Origin: Rodentibacter caecimuris
GTDB taxonomy: Bacteria; Pseudomonadota; Gammaproteobacteria; Enterobacterales; Pasteurellaceae
Assembly: GCF_001019715.1 (NCBI RefSeq)
Contig: NZ_BBXJ01000001.1
Location: 2,418,001-2,482,000, forward strand
Length of the DNA: 64,000 nucleotides
Direction of reading: 5' to 3'
Shown: in pieces, positions 19,201 to 26,281 of the stretch
Layout of the letters: every line of letters starts with the position of its first letter
Position numbering within the stretch: position 1 is the first letter of the stretch
Notes under the pieces: model-generated
What the model was told of the DNA's origin: nothing
What the model saw: the letters and a program-made list of their open reading frames with translations, nothing else
Database searches by the model: none
Position numbers and translations under genes: made by a program

Positions 19201-19426
19201 ACGCAGTGGTATCGCTTCCGCTGTTGCAATGAGCTTACTACCGCAATCTTATCGTGCAGGTGAAAGTGTTGTGAGTGTGGGTGGTGGTACTTACCGTGGT
19301 GCATCGGCAATCGCAGTGGGCTACTCCAGAGTGACCGACAACGGTCGCGTTATTATCAAAATCGGTGGTAGTGCGAACAATTCAGGAGATTATGCCGGTG
19401 GTGCAGCGGTTGGTTGGAAGTTCTAA
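10235..19426 (+). CDS. Giant trimeric autotransporter adhesin (YadA/Hia type)
   Basis: A 3063-residue type Vc autotransporter. The N-terminus (MNKIFKVIFNHTTQTW) is an extended signal peptide region, with a hydrophobic segment ending near NAFA at about residue 72. Residues about 85-310 are YadA-like head repeats (AIAIG, SVAVG, TAVG, VALG units), then a neck (about 353-390, VVSVGNGTMKRQIINVAAG). The passenger continues as alternating stalk modules: a heptad stretch ANTTANA, ten NGTITNL units, four copies of a module ending KVDMGGNVISN, six 59-residue tandem units and a long hexapeptide tract. The last 95 residues form the YadA anchor that makes the 12-stranded trimeric pore (ending VGWKF). N-x-S/T triplets occur throughout. 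The role is inferred as adhesion to host or other cells. The start has ribosome binding site TAGGGA. Confidence 0.93.
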   Translation: MNKIFKVIFNHTTQTWMAVSELAKGHCKSSSNSTVEVSDKSEVKGKSFAGIKTIAITSAVMMAVVVPNAFAIQAGSGEIKHKSGQGTAIAGGEATGDSNAIAIGIENNKQWGETRAKAAAPGAIAIGTGSNVTTRIGVALGYRASATGSNNGDQDFPSVAVGGYTNANGLEATAVGGRSQADGRGTASFGANATANGEGATAVGFLSKATAAGGTAIGTNTTAGTGVAIGQYASASNGRTDKASVAVGVKATANGELTTAIGTGATAKSGETVALGANATAGAPWQNHATAIGANSKAVHQGGVALGFYSETERAGTSTNFTVKNDSGNNINTDNFAGAAKTGDPSDSNDITRVVSVGNGTMKRQIINVAAGRVSATSTDAINGSQLYQAMKHTGFNIQQNGSTKSRINNDGLVNFTNGDYTTAVVTDGDNSSSVKMNVVTQNISTDAKGMTNVSGTSGLTTAKTVSDAINNALNNSSFLLKVNDDAGEKITRNSSINIAQGKNINVERNGSTITVKTVDNPKFTQVDVDKKLNVAAGGSLTVSGTSNLRGNILLGGEGKNITFQSGSTVHMGNNKITNVNNGTAKTDAVNKGQLDDVSKVANAANTTANTANSTANAANTTANAANTTANAANTTANTANTTANTANTTANAANTTANTALNKVNQGWNINTGKAEGGNVEGNSSTNVQMGDTVKVIAGKNLNITQSGKDITLSVNNSPNFTSITTSNGATIGGDLTVNGTTKTKDLNVTNNATVNNLTATNGTITNLNSTNGTITNLNSTNGTITNLNSTNGTITNLNSTNGTITNLNSTNGTITNLNSTNGTITNLNSTNGTITNLNSTNGTITNLNSTNGTITNLTSENGTFSKNLTSTGETLLSGNTTVGGQGKTFTVANGTTVNMGGNVISNITEGTNATDAATKGQLDKVEQNITNNLTALSNNPLTFAGNSGNTTRKLGDTLNITGTATTNGNYSSKNVKTVVTEGKVEIQIAEKPEFETISTTGDATIGGNSTVKGNSTVEGDSTIKGTTTTKDLNVTNNANIEKDLTVKGNSTVNGNSTVEGDSTVKGTTTTKDLNVTNNANIEKDLTVKGNSTVKGNSTVEGDSTVKGTTTTKDLNVTNSANIEKDLTVKGNSTVDGTTTTKDLNVTNNATVNNLTATNGTITNLTSENGTFSNNLTSTGETLLSGNTTVGGQGKTFTVANGTKVDMGGNVISNITDGNISEGSKDAITGGQLHTTIQNITNSLTNQGMNFTGNNGVVVTRKLGETLTVQGSLAENKEADSSNIRTVANATTGAIEIVMAKDPTFRNLTATGNTTVGGDLGVNGTTTTKDLNVTNNANIEKDLTVKGNSTVDGNSTVNGTTTTKDLNVTNNANIEKDLTVKGNSTVDGTTTTKDLNVTNNANIEKDLTVKGNSTVDGNSTVNGTTTTKDLNVTNNANIEKDLTVKGNSTIDGNSTVNGTTTTKDLNVTNNANIEKDLTVKGNSTVDGNSTVNGTTTTKDLNVTNNANIEKDLTVKGNSTVKGSSTVEGDSTVKGNATVEGKTTTKDLTVTNNATVNNLTATNGTITNLTSENGTFSNNLTSTGETVLSGNTTVGGQGKTFTVANGTKVDMGGNVISNITDGNISEGSKDAITGGQLHTTIQNITSSLTDKGLSFTGNSGNTSRKLGETLNITGTATTSGNYSSKNVKTVVTEGKVEIQVAEKPEFETISTTGDATIGGNSTVNGDSTVKGNATFEKNTVTKGNATVEGTTTTKDLNVTNNANIEKDLTVKGNSTVKGNSTVEGDSTVKGNATFEKDTITRGNATVEGTTTTKDLNVTNNANIEKDLTVKGNSTVKGNSTVEGDSTVKGNATFEKDTVTRGNATVEGTTTTKDLNVTNNANIEKDLTVKGNSTVKGNSTVEGDSTVKGNATFEKDTVTRGNATVEGTTTTKDLNVTNNANIEKDLTVKGNSTVKGNSTVEGDSTVKGNATFEKDTVTRGNATVEGTTTTKDLNVTNNANIEKDLTVKGNSTVKGNSTVEGDSTVKGNATFEKDTVTRGNATVEGTTTTKDLNVTNNANIEKDLTVKGNSTVKGNSTVEGDSTVKGNATFEKDTVTKGNATVEGTTTTKDLTVTNNATVNNLTATNGTITNLTSENGTFSNKLTSTGETVLSGNTTVGGQDKTFTVANGTKVDMGGNVISNIGEGNVTEGSKDAVTGGQLYTTIQDFSNLTGKGLNFTGNNGEIVNRKLGETLTVKGSLAEDKEADSSNIRTVANATTGAIEILMAKDPTFRNLTTTGNATIGGNLDVDGTTTTKDLTVTNNATIEKDLAVKGNSTVDGDSTVKGNATFEKDTLTKGNATFEKDTLTKGNATVEGDSTVKGNATFEKDTLTKGNATFEKDTLTKGNATVEGDSTVKGNATFEKDTLTKGNATFEKDTLTKGNATVEGDSTVKGNATFEKDTLTKGNATVNGDSLVKGNSTVEGDSTVKGNATFEKDTLTKGNATVEGDSLVKGNSTVEGDSTVKGNATFEKDTLTKGNATVEGDSTVKGNATFEKDTLTKGNATVNGDSLVKGNSTVEGDSTVKGNATFEKDTLTKGNATVEGDSLVKGNSTVEGDSTVKGNATFEKDTLTKGNATVEGDSTVKGNATFEKDTLTKGNATFEKDTLTKGNATVEGDSTVKGNATFEKDTLTKGNATFEKDTLTKGNATVEGDSTVKGNATFEKDTLTKGNATVNGDSLVKGNSTVEGDSTVKGNTTFEKDTLTKGKATVEGDSLVKGNSTVEGDSTVKGNATFEKDTLTKGNATVEGDSLVKGNATVEGDSTVKGNATFEKDTLTKGNATVEGDSLVKGNATIEGTTTTQDLLVNGDSTTKGNSTIGGSLTVEGNTVLQDVTINKSLTLADNAKIDLGNSDIEGSFNIYGNTDKKTLSQALDQLQMTGPLVYVDPKTNKDVQHRTDVVRLNSGSDKPVRVTNVADPKEASDAVNLGYFDKKLSLNMRDVHSRINRVDRRLRSGIASAVAMSLLPQSYRAGESVVSVGGGTYRGASAIAVGYSRVTDNGRVIIKIGGSANNSGDYAGGAAVGWKF
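12037..12225 (+). repeat. Heptad coiled-coil repeats (ANTTANA type) in the adhesin
   Basis: A 21-bp period encodes seven-residue units of the form ANTTANA/ANTTANT, about eight to nine copies, then TALNKVNQGW. Seven-residue periodicity with Ala and Thr at core positions fits a trimeric coiled coil. Every unit carries an N-T-T triplet. Confidence 0.8.
12521..12811 (+). repeat. 30-bp tandem repeats encoding NGTITNLNST
   Basis: Ten successive NGTITNL units, nine of them followed by NST, with a 30-bp period (AACGGTACAATCACTAACTT plus 10 variable bases). Units differ mostly at silent positions. The period is a multiple of three, so copy-number change would lengthen or shorten the stalk without a frameshift. 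Confidence 0.9.
15487..16548 (+). repeat. Six tandem 177-bp (59-residue) stalk units
   Basis: Six nearly identical units begin at 15487, 15664, 15841, 16018, 16195 and 16372, each exactly 177 bp. Each encodes TTTTKDLNV, NNANIEKDLTV, then VKGNST, VEGDST, VKGNAT, FEKDTV and RGNATV segments. Near identity at DNA level shows recent amplification or ongoing homogenisation. Confidence 0.92.
17161..18747 (+). repeat. Hexapeptide (18-bp) repeat tract of the adhesin stalk
   Basis: About 530 residues built of six-residue units: TVEGDS, TVKGNA, TFEKDT, LTKGNA, LVKGNS, TVNGDS. They combine into higher-order blocks of 24 and 36 residues. A marked unit (TVNGDSLVKGNS) recurs at about 17571, 17859 and 18363, that is 288 and 504 bp apart, both multiples of 18. 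Hexapeptide periodicity suggests a beta-solenoid-like stalk rather than a coiled coil (inference). Confidence 0.85.
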
Positions 19427-19499
19427 TTAACCTAAAAGTGCGGTCAAAATTAGTAAAGTTTTTAATCTTTACCCTGGCTGCACAAAATCTGATATAAAT

Positions 19500-19530
19500 A
19501 ATGAGCGTACTTAAAGTACGCTCATTTTGT
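19500..19530 (+). terminator. Terminator after the adhesin gene
   Basis: AATGAGCGTACTT and AAGTACGCTCATT form a 13-base perfect dyad followed by TTGT. It lies 74 bases after the adhesin stop and ahead of hbpA. Confidence 0.8.
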
Positions 19531-19669
19531 AATATCTAAACGATAATGCAGTGATTTTACGAAAAATTCGGTATTCACTGTTGCTAAACTTAATTATAAA
19601 TTGCTATTTATGAGCTGCTCATCGAGAACCATACCTTTTACCAATCTAATTTAAAATGAGGACACAACT

Positions 19670-21310
19670 ATGAAATTAAAAACAAGCCTAACATTTATGG
19701 CTGCTTCATTACTTTTAGCAGCTTGTGATCAATTCGGTTCATCCGATAAAAATGCTCAAGCAGCAAATGTTTCATCATCGAACAATACTTTTGTGTACTG
19801 CACGGCGAAAGCACCATTGGGTTTTAGTCCTGCACTTGTGATGGAAGGCACCTCTTATAATGCGAGTTCACAGCAAGTATATAACCGATTGGTAGAGTTT
19901 AAAAAAGGTTCAACGGATATTGAGCCTGCCTTAGCAGAAAGTTGGGACATTAGCGAGGACGGTTTAACTTATACGTTTCATCTCCGTAAAGGGGTAAAAT
20001 TCCATACCACCAAGGAATTTACGCCAAGCCGTGATTTCAATGCCGATGATGTACTTTTTTCATTCCAACGCCAGTTAGATCCAAATCATCCTTATCACAA
20101 TGTATCAAAAGGTACTTATCCCTATTTCAAAGCAATGAAATTTCCTGATTTATTAAAATCCGTAGAGAAAGTGGATGACAATACTGTTCGTATTACCTTA
20201 AATAAAAAAGATGCGACGTTCTTAGCAAGTTTAGGGATGGATTTTATTTCCATTTATTCTGCAGAGTATGCGGATGAGATGCTAAAAGCAGGTAAACCGG
20301 AAACCATTGATAACCGTCCTGTGGGGACGGGTCCGTTTGTCTTTGTGGACTATAAAATTGATCAGGCGGCACAATATGTGGCAAATGAAAATTACTGGAA
20401 AGGACGTACACCGCTCGATCGCTTAGTGATCAGTATCGTACCGGATGCTTCCACCCGTTATGCAAAATTACAATCAGGAACTTGCGATTTAATTTTATTC
20501 CCAAATGTGGCGGATTTGGCAAAAATGAAAACCGATCCGAAAGTACAGCTCTTGGAACAAAAAGGCTTGAACGTAGCCTATATCGCATTTAACACAGAAA
20601 AAGCACCTTTTGACAACGTAAAAGTGCGTCAGGCATTAAATTATGCGGTGGATAAAAAAGCCATTATTGATGCTGTGTATCAAGGCGCCGGCACACCGGC
20701 AAAAAATCCGTTGCCACCAACTATTTGGAGTTATAACGATGAGGTTCAAGATTATCCGTACGATCCGGAAAAAGCAAAACAACTCTTAACTGAAGCGGGC
20801 TATCCGAATGGTTTTGAAACGGATTTTTGGATTCAACCGGTGGTTCGTGCTTCCAACCCGAATCCCAAACGTATGGCTGAACTGATTATGGCGGATTGGG
20901 CAAAAGTGGGCGTAAAAGCCAATCCGGTTAATTATGAATGGGCAGATTATCAAAAACGGGCAAAAGCCGGAGAATTAACTGCCGGTATTTTCGGTTGGTC
21001 TGGCGATAACGGTGATCCGGATAATTTCTTATCACCACTATTAGCCAGTGCGAATGCGGGAAACTCAAATTATGCCCGTTTCAAAAATCCTGAATTTGAT
21101 GTCTTATTAGACAAAGCGCTCAGTTTAACCAATAAAGAGGAGCGTGCTGCACTTTATAAACAAGCTCAGGTTATCGTCCACGAACAAGCACCTTGGATTC
21201 CTGTGGCACACTCCGTTGGATTTGCCCCATTAAGCCCACGTGTAAAAGGCTATGTTCAAAGCCCGTTCGGTTATGATGCCTTCTACGGTGTGAGCGTAAA
21301 CGGTAAATAA
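19670..21310 (+). CDS. hbpA: Haem/glutathione-binding lipoprotein HbpA (GbpA)
   Basis: Periplasmic substrate-binding protein of the DppA/OppA family (SBP_bac_5). In Haemophilus it is known as a haem-binding lipoprotein and later as a glutathione-binding protein that feeds the Dpp permease. The signal peptide ends in lipobox LLAAC, with acylated Cys19, so it is a membrane-anchored lipoprotein. The core motifs VYNRLVEF, YTFHLRKGVKFH and VRQALNYAVDKKAI are visible in 546 residues. It stands alone without permease genes, which fits use of a shared Dpp transporter elsewhere. A GATAATG-containing stretch near 19542 is only weakly Fur-box-like. Confidence 0.9.
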   Translation: MKLKTSLTFMAASLLLAACDQFGSSDKNAQAANVSSSNNTFVYCTAKAPLGFSPALVMEGTSYNASSQQVYNRLVEFKKGSTDIEPALAESWDISEDGLTYTFHLRKGVKFHTTKEFTPSRDFNADDVLFSFQRQLDPNHPYHNVSKGTYPYFKAMKFPDLLKSVEKVDDNTVRITLNKKDATFLASLGMDFISIYSAEYADEMLKAGKPETIDNRPVGTGPFVFVDYKIDQAAQYVANENYWKGRTPLDRLVISIVPDASTRYAKLQSGTCDLILFPNVADLAKMKTDPKVQLLEQKGLNVAYIAFNTEKAPFDNVKVRQALNYAVDKKAIIDAVYQGAGTPAKNPLPPTIWSYNDEVQDYPYDPEKAKQLLTEAGYPNGFETDFWIQPVVRASNPNPKRMAELIMADWAKVGVKANPVNYEWADYQKRAKAGELTAGIFGWSGDNGDPDNFLSPLLASANAGNSNYARFKNPEFDVLLDKALSLTNKEERAALYKQAQVIVHEQAPWIPVAHSVGFAPLSPRVKGYVQSPFGYDAFYGVSVNGK

Positions 21311-21333
21311 CCGCTAACGATAATTTTTATCCT

Positions 21334-21360
21334 GCCCTTATGTTTTCATAAGGGCTTTTT
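21334..21360 (+). terminator. Terminator after hbpA
   Basis: GCCCTTATG, TTTT, CATAAGGGC and a T-run: a 9-bp perfect stem. Confidence 0.9.
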
Positions 21361-21492
21361 CAAATAAGAATAATTATATTTTGCAAATTAGCTATAAAAT
21401 CTTTTTTTCTTCCGTATAATGAGTTCGCTATTTCTTTTATTTATCACATCGTGAAATGATTAAAAAATCATTGACAAAAAATAGGAGTTCAA

Positions 21493-22260
21493 ATGGATTT
21501 CAATCGAATTATCACTCACATGAATGATCATCATCAAGATGATATGCTTGCGCTTTGTAAAAAATTTGGTGGAGAAAAAGAAATCACCGAAATCAAACTG
21601 ATTAATGTTGATTTTGGCGGTTTAGATTTTGAATACAACAATGGCAAAAAACTACGCATAGAATTCCCTCAACCTACAGATGAAAATTCAATCAAACAAG
21701 CCATCATTACGCTCTGTGTCGAAAATAAACCCGTGGAAAACTATGGCCGAATCAAAGCAAAAATTGATGAATTTCGGCAAAGTGTGAAGAGCTGTGTACT
21801 TTCAACACTTGATGCTGAAGGCGCACCGATTGCTTCTTACGCGCCCATCATTTCTCTTGATGGTAAAAATTATATTTATATCAGTGCCGTTGCAGAACAT
21901 TACGACAATCTGAAACGAAATCCAAATCAAGTTGAAGTCATGTTTTTAGAAGACGAAAGCCAAGCCAAATCAATTATTGTACGTACCCGCCTTCGCTACA
22001 AAGCTACTGCCCGATTCATACCAAGAGAAGATCCAATCGTAGAAAAAGCCCTTGATAAATTAGCCGAAACCATGAATAACGTTAGCGGTATTAAAACGAT
22101 TAGAGACTTTACCGATTTTGATCTTATTGAATTAACTTTTGGTGCAGGGCGTTTTGTGCGAGGTTTTGGCCAAGCCTACTCAATCACTCCGAATGGGGAA
22201 ATTTCACACATTGGTGTTAAAGGCAACCCACACGAAAAAGCGACCGCTAACCAATCTTAA
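21493..22260 (+). CDS. hugZ: HugZ/HutZ family haem-degrading protein
   Basis: Haem utilisation protein of the HugZ family, which cleaves haem or stores it to release iron. The 255-residue protein begins with a DUF2470-like helical domain ([19 protein letters not shown]) and continues with a PNPOx-like split-barrel fold ([19 protein letters not shown] onward). A C-terminal histidine-containing tail ([14 protein letters not shown]) resembles the haem-ligand region of HugZ. It lies directly after the haem-linked hbpA but with its own start region (TATAAT at 21415-21420) and a terminator between. An inverted repeat AATGATT and AATCATT (21455-21472) precedes the ribosome binding site. Confidence 0.85.
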   Translation: MDFNRIITHMNDHHQDDMLALCKKFGGEKEITEIKLINVDFGGLDFEYNNGKKLRIEFPQPTDENSIKQAIITLCVENKPVENYGRIKAKIDEFRQSVKSCVLSTLDAEGAPIASYAPIISLDGKNYIYISAVAEHYDNLKRNPNQVEVMFLEDESQAKSIIVRTRLRYKATARFIPREDPIVEKALDKLAETMNNVSGIKTIRDFTDFDLIELTFGAGRFVRGFGQAYSITPNGEISHIGVKGNPHEKATANQS

Positions 22261-22289
22261 TTGACGAATGTTTTTACAAGATCTATCCT

Positions 22290-22318
22290 AGCCTCAGTAT
22301 TTTCACTGGGGCTTTTTC
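22290..22318 (+). terminator. Terminator after hugZ
   Basis: AGCCTCAGT, ATTTTC, ACTGGGGCT (one G-T pair) followed by TTTTTC. Confidence 0.8.
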
Positions 22319-22336
22319 TTGCAAAAGGAGATAAAA

Positions 22337-22969
22337 ATGGATTTGCATAATATTCGAGAAGAGTACCGTAAACGAGTGCTATCCCAATACGATTGTAACG
22401 AAAATCCAATTTCACAATTTGAATTATGGATGAATGAAGCCATCACCAGCCAAGTCAATGAACCAACGGCGATGAATGTTGCAACGGTGGATGAAAACGG
22501 CAAACCGAGTAGTCGTATGGTATTGCTCAAAGAAGTCAATCAACAGGGTTTTGTCTTTTTCACCAACTATCATAGTAAAAAAGGACGATCAGTCGAGCAT
22601 AATCCTTATGTTGCCCTGACTTTCTTTTGGCCTGAGCTGGAACGCCAAGTTCGTATTGAAGGCAAAGCCGTTAAAATTTCAGATCAACAATCCGATGAAT
22701 ATTTTGCCAGCCGACCTTATACAAGCCGAATTGGTGCTTGGGCAAGCAAACAAAGTGCGGTCATTTCCGGCTATAAATCTTTATTGGCAAAAGCCGCACT
22801 TATTGCCGCTAAATACCCGATTCACGTACCACGTCCCACACATTGGGGCGGCTACATAGTTATACCGGATTGTGTAGAATTCTGGCAGGGTCGTCCAAGT
22901 CGTTTACATGATCGCATTCAATATCGTCTCGAAAATAATAGTTGGATTCGCGAACGCCTTTCACCTTAA
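22337..22969 (+). CDS. pdxH: Pyridoxamine 5'-phosphate oxidase
   Basis: FMN enzyme making pyridoxal phosphate from its phosphorylated precursors. The 210-residue product has the FMN-binding RMVLLKEV segment, [10 protein letters not shown], and the C-terminal signature [24 protein letters not shown], with RLHDR closing the family hallmark. The start is the ATG at 22337 with a near-consensus AAAGGAGAT ribosome binding site. The longer frame from a TTG at 22319 would begin inside the hugZ terminator. An uptake signal lies inside the gene near 22755. Confidence 0.97.
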   Translation: MDLHNIREEYRKRVLSQYDCNENPISQFELWMNEAITSQVNEPTAMNVATVDENGKPSSRMVLLKEVNQQGFVFFTNYHSKKGRSVEHNPYVALTFFWPELERQVRIEGKAVKISDQQSDEYFASRPYTSRIGAWASKQSAVISGYKSLLAKAALIAAKYPIHVPRPTHWGGYIVIPDCVEFWQGRPSRLHDRIQYRLENNSWIRERLSP

Positions 22970-22997
22970 ATAACAATTAACGCTCATAAAAAATAAA

Positions 22998-23026
22998 AAA
23001 GGGGGCACATCCCTATGCCTCCCTTT
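22998..23026. terminator. Shared terminator between convergent pdxH and phoA
   Basis: AAAGGGGGCA and TGCCTCCCTTT pair with one bulge. A-rich sequence on the left and T-rich on the right allow use in both directions. Confidence 0.7.
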
Positions 23027-23054
23027 GCTTATACTCTAAGTTGTAATTAATAAA

Positions 23055-24458
23055 TTATTTACCTTGTAATGCCTGTTTAATGATAAAGAAAATATCCGTT
23101 TGATCCAGCAATCCTGAAAATTCATAAGCTTTCGGGCCGTATGCGGCAATGCGAAGTTGGCTTCCTGTATGCTGTTGATCATCAGCCTCTTTGCCAGTGC
23201 CGTAACTGACCGTCATAATTGAATTGTCTTTTGCTTTAAGTGTTTGGGTTAAACCTGCCGGTTTCGCTTTATTCGGTACTAATTGGCTGGTGTGAGCATG
23301 ATCCGCTGTAACAATCACTAAAGTTTGTCCATCTTTGCGGGCAAATTCCAAGGCGGATTGTACCGCTTCATCTAAATCAACGGTTTCACCAATTTGCCCG
23401 CAAGGGTTCGCTTTATGATCTTGCTTATCAATAGAAGCTCCCTCAACTTGTAAGAAAAAGCCGTTCGGATTTTCTTGTAGCAACTCAATGGCTTTTTCTG
23501 TCATCTGAGCTAAATTTGGAATTGTTACATCACGTTCCGGGTTCGCTTTACACTCTATCGGATTAGCATGATTTCCCTCAAACGTAGCTTGTCCGCCTAA
23601 CCAACGAACGGGCATATTTCCGGCGGAGAATAAACCTAGAATAGGAAACTTATTGTTTTTATCCAGTTTATTTAATCCTTCAAGGTTATTCACTAAACTA
23701 AACCCTTTATCAACCGCTTGCTGCCATAATGTACGGTCTTTAAATTCTCCAGCATTAGGCTTTTCATCAAAGGTTTTACGTCCGCCGCCAAAAACAATAT
23801 CCGGAGGATTGGATAAAAATTGCTCTGTAATAGAACCTAAACCACCGTTTTCTAAAGCACTTTCCGGACAACGTTCAGCGGTCGCAGTCGGACCATAACA
23901 TTTTCGGTGACTAATATGAGCTAAAAGTGAGGCAGGAGTTGCATCTTGAATTTCAGCAGTGGTGATATTACCCGTACCTTTCCCCAATTTTTTGGCAATT
24001 TCCGCCAGGTTTATTACAGGTTTTCCGTAAACATCCACACCTATCGCCCCATTGTAGGTTTTAATTCCCGATGTCCAAGCTGTCGCCGAAGCCGCAGAAT
24101 CCGTCACCTGTTCGACAAGTTTTGTCTCTTTATCAAGCGCATAAGTCGTGATATGACCGGAAAAAGGCAAAGCATCAATTCCTTTAAACGAACCAGCCGC
24201 CCCTTCCGCATAATTTCGAGCAATGGTAATTTCAGAATCGCCCATGCCGTCGCCAATTAATAAAATAACATTTTTAACCTGATTTTTTTCCAGTAACTCG
24301 CTTAATACCGATTTTTTACTTTCTACTAAACGCTTGGCTCCACCTCGTTGGGAAATATCATTATTCACTGTACTCGGCTCAACCGCATTCACAGATAACA
24401 TAAGAGCATTCAAAGATAAACCTAATAATGCTTGTTTTCCTATTGATTTCAATTTCAT
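23055..24458 (-). CDS. phoA: Alkaline phosphatase
   Basis: Periplasmic phosphomonoesterase of the E. coli PhoA family. The 467-residue precursor has a signal peptide ending near VNA (residue 25), the metal-ligand motif LLIGDGMGD (Asp70), the nucleophile region [10 protein letters not shown] (Ser121) and ADHAHTSQ with zinc-ligand histidines. Four cysteines (two in [14 protein letters not shown] and two around CKAN and NPCGQ) fit the two disulfides of PhoA, which DsbA would form. A Pho box and suitably spaced -10 box lie upstream. The gene is convergent with pdxH and divergent from nupC. Confidence 0.97.
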   Translation of the reverse strand: MKLKSIGKQALLGLSLNALMLSVNAVEPSTVNNDISQRGGAKRLVESKKSVLSELLEKNQVKNVILLIGDGMGDSEITIARNYAEGAAGSFKGIDALPFSGHITTYALDKETKLVEQVTDSAASATAWTSGIKTYNGAIGVDVYGKPVINLAEIAKKLGKGTGNITTAEIQDATPASLLAHISHRKCYGPTATAERCPESALENGGLGSITEQFLSNPPDIVFGGGRKTFDEKPNAGEFKDRTLWQQAVDKGFSLVNNLEGLNKLDKNNKFPILGLFSAGNMPVRWLGGQATFEGNHANPIECKANPERDVTIPNLAQMTEKAIELLQENPNGFFLQVEGASIDKQDHKANPCGQIGETVDLDEAVQSALEFARKDGQTLVIVTADHAHTSQLVPNKAKPAGLTQTLKAKDNSIMTVSYGTGKEADDQQHTGSQLRIAAYGPKAYEFSGLLDQTDIFFIIKQALQGK

Positions 24459-24491
24459 TTTTTTCTCCTATCGTATGAATTGAACGAAGGC

Positions 24492-24525
24492 ATTCTAAAA
24501 AAGCATTATGACACTTTGATGACAT
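24492..24525 (-). promoter_or_regulatory. Pho box and -10 of the phoA promoter
   Basis: On the minus strand ATGTCATCAAAGTGTCAT (24508-24525) matches the PhoB consensus of two TGTCA repeats separated by an AAAG-type linker. Exactly 10 bases after it lies a -10 box TAGAAT (24492-24497), the same spacing as in the E. coli phoA promoter. There is no -35 box, as expected for PhoB-dependent promoters. PhoB control is inferred; phoB itself is not in the window. Confidence 0.75.
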
Positions 24526-24873
24526 TAAATAGGAATCCGTAATATTTCAACAATCGGTTAATTTCACATACCATAGAGTAGGAAAGTGCGGTCATTTTTT
24601 ATAAAGAATTTTTTGGTGTTATATAGCAAATATACAAAACCGATATTTCAATCTGAGCATAAAAACATCCGTGTATTTAACACCAATAATTTCAATAAGT
24701 TACAAAAAACCATCTACAACTCCCTACGTATTGTTTAAATTTTTTTATTTTGTACGCTTACTACATCACATCGGAATTGTTGGTTATCCCGAATACATAC
24801 CAATAAAAGTTTCAAGGCAAAATAGGGTATCGATCACAGATTAATAATTTATTAGATAATTACATTACTTTTT
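24526..24873. other. Intergenic region between divergent phoA and nupC
   Basis: AT-rich stretch without a convincing gene. It carries one uptake signal (AAAGTGCGGTCATTTTTT near 24590). I see no further gene, RNA or repeat. Confidence 0.6.
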
Positions 24874-24914
24874 TGGGAAAAAGTTCACACGATTAGGCAA
24901 AAAAACAGTAAAAT
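24874..24914 (+). promoter_or_regulatory. CRP-type site and promoter of nupC
   Basis: TGGGAAAAAGTTCACA (24874-24889) matches nine of ten positions of TGTGA-N6-TCACA. A -10 box TAAAAT follows at 24909-24914. With a start near 24921-24923 the CRP site centre is at about -40 to -41.5, the class II position. In E. coli nupC is CRP-activated, so the arrangement is biologically sensible. CytR involvement cannot be judged here. Confidence 0.5.
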
Positions 24915-24950
24915 AGCGCAAGTTTTTATCTTTAATAATTGAGGTTTACT

Positions 24951-26195
24951 ATGGACGTTTTAATGAGCATTCTTGGCATGGTGGTATTAATTGCCATCGC
25001 ATTATTATTCTCAAATAATCGTCGTGCGATTAATTGGCGAACAGTACTAGGGGCGTTCGTAATCCAAATTGGATTTGCAGCCCTTATTTTATATGTACCG
25101 GCTGGTCGAAAAGTATTGGGCACAACCGCCGATGCCGTAGCTAACGTAATTGCTTACGGTAATGAAGGGATTAACTTCGTCTTTGGCGGATTGGCAGATC
25201 CAAGCAATGTAGGCTTTATTTTTGCGGTGAAAGTATTACCGATTATCGTCTTCTTCTCCGGATTAATTTCCGTGCTTTATTACTTAGGCATTATGCAATT
25301 GGTGATTAGAATCATTGGTGGTGCCTTGCAAAGGCTATTAGGTACATCAAAAGCAGAATCTATGTCTGCCGCCGCCAATATTTTCGTTGGACAAACAGAA
25401 GCACCATTAGTGGTGAAACCTTATATCAGCCGTATGACGGAATCCGAATTATTCGCCATTATGGTAGGCGGATTGGCTTCTATCGCCGGCTCGGTCATGG
25501 CAGGCTACGCAGGCATGGGCGTACCGCTTAATTATTTGATCGCAGCATCCTTTATGGCGGCTCCGGCAGGATTATTATTTGCCAAAATTCTTTATCCACA
25601 AACCCAACAGTTCATTGATTCTCAACCGGAAGCCGACGACAGCGAAAAACCGTCCAATGTGCTGGAAGCTATGGCGAGTGGCGCAAGTGCCGGTATGCAA
25701 TTAGCACTCAATGTCGGCGCAATGTTAATCGCTTTTGTAGCCTTAATTGCCCTAATTAATGGTATTTTAGGCGGTATCGGCGGCTGGTTTGGTTATGGCG
25801 ATTTAACCTTACAAACCATCTTCGGCTGGATTTTTAAACCTCTTGCCTACTTAATCGGGGTGTCTTGGGAAGAATCTGGCATTGCAGGACAAATGATCGG
25901 GATGAAATTAGCCGTGAATGAATTCGTTGGCTACCTTGAATTCACAAAATATTTACAACCGGATACACCCGTCGTATTAACTGAAAAAACCAAAGCCATT
26001 ATCACTTTCGCGCTCTGTGGCTTTGCAAACTTTAGCTCTATCGCCATCCTAATTGGCGGCTTGGGCGGTATGGCACCGAATCGCCGTGGCGATATCGCCC
26101 GTTTAGGATTAAAAGCAGTTATCGGAGGAACATTAGCCAACTTAATGAGTGCCACCATTGCCGGTCTTTTCATCGGATTAAGTGGCGCACTATAA
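24951..26195 (+). CDS. nupC: Nucleoside:proton symporter NupC (CNT family)
   Basis: Concentrative nucleoside transporter of the inner membrane. The 414-residue product shows the CNT hallmarks [22 protein letters not shown] and the late [21 protein letters not shown] block, all part of the nucleoside-binding core, among about eight to ten hydrophobic helices. The start is the ATG at 24951 after GAGG; a TTG-initiated extension from 24939 is not needed. It lies upstream of deoD. Transporter and phosphorylase together take up and split purine nucleosides. Confidence 0.95.
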   Translation: MDVLMSILGMVVLIAIALLFSNNRRAINWRTVLGAFVIQIGFAALILYVPAGRKVLGTTADAVANVIAYGNEGINFVFGGLADPSNVGFIFAVKVLPIIVFFSGLISVLYYLGIMQLVIRIIGGALQRLLGTSKAESMSAAANIFVGQTEAPLVVKPYISRMTESELFAIMVGGLASIAGSVMAGYAGMGVPLNYLIAASFMAAPAGLLFAKILYPQTQQFIDSQPEADDSEKPSNVLEAMASGASAGMQLALNVGAMLIAFVALIALINGILGGIGGWFGYGDLTLQTIFGWIFKPLAYLIGVSWEESGIAGQMIGMKLAVNEFVGYLEFTKYLQPDTPVVLTEKTKAIITFALCGFANFSSIAILIGGLGGMAPNRRGDIARLGLKAVIGGTLANLMSATIAGLFIGLSGAL

Positions 26196-26223
26196 TAAGT
26201 GCGGTCAAATCCCGCCACATTTT

Positions 26224-26253
26224 GCACCACGATTAACGTGGTGCGTTTCTTTT
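26224..26253 (+). terminator. Hairpin terminator or attenuator between nupC and deoD
   Basis: GCACCACG, ATTAA, CGTGGTGC followed by GTTTCTTTT. deoD begins 29 bases later without a clear promoter of its own, so partial readthrough is likely. Confidence 0.75.
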
Positions 26254-26281
26254 CATTATTGTCAAAAAAGAGGTAAATACA

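Noticed and set aside
21361-21380. Fur box upstream of hugZ
   Set aside because: The stretch AATAAGAATAATTATATT is AT-rich but matches the Fur consensus too weakly to claim.
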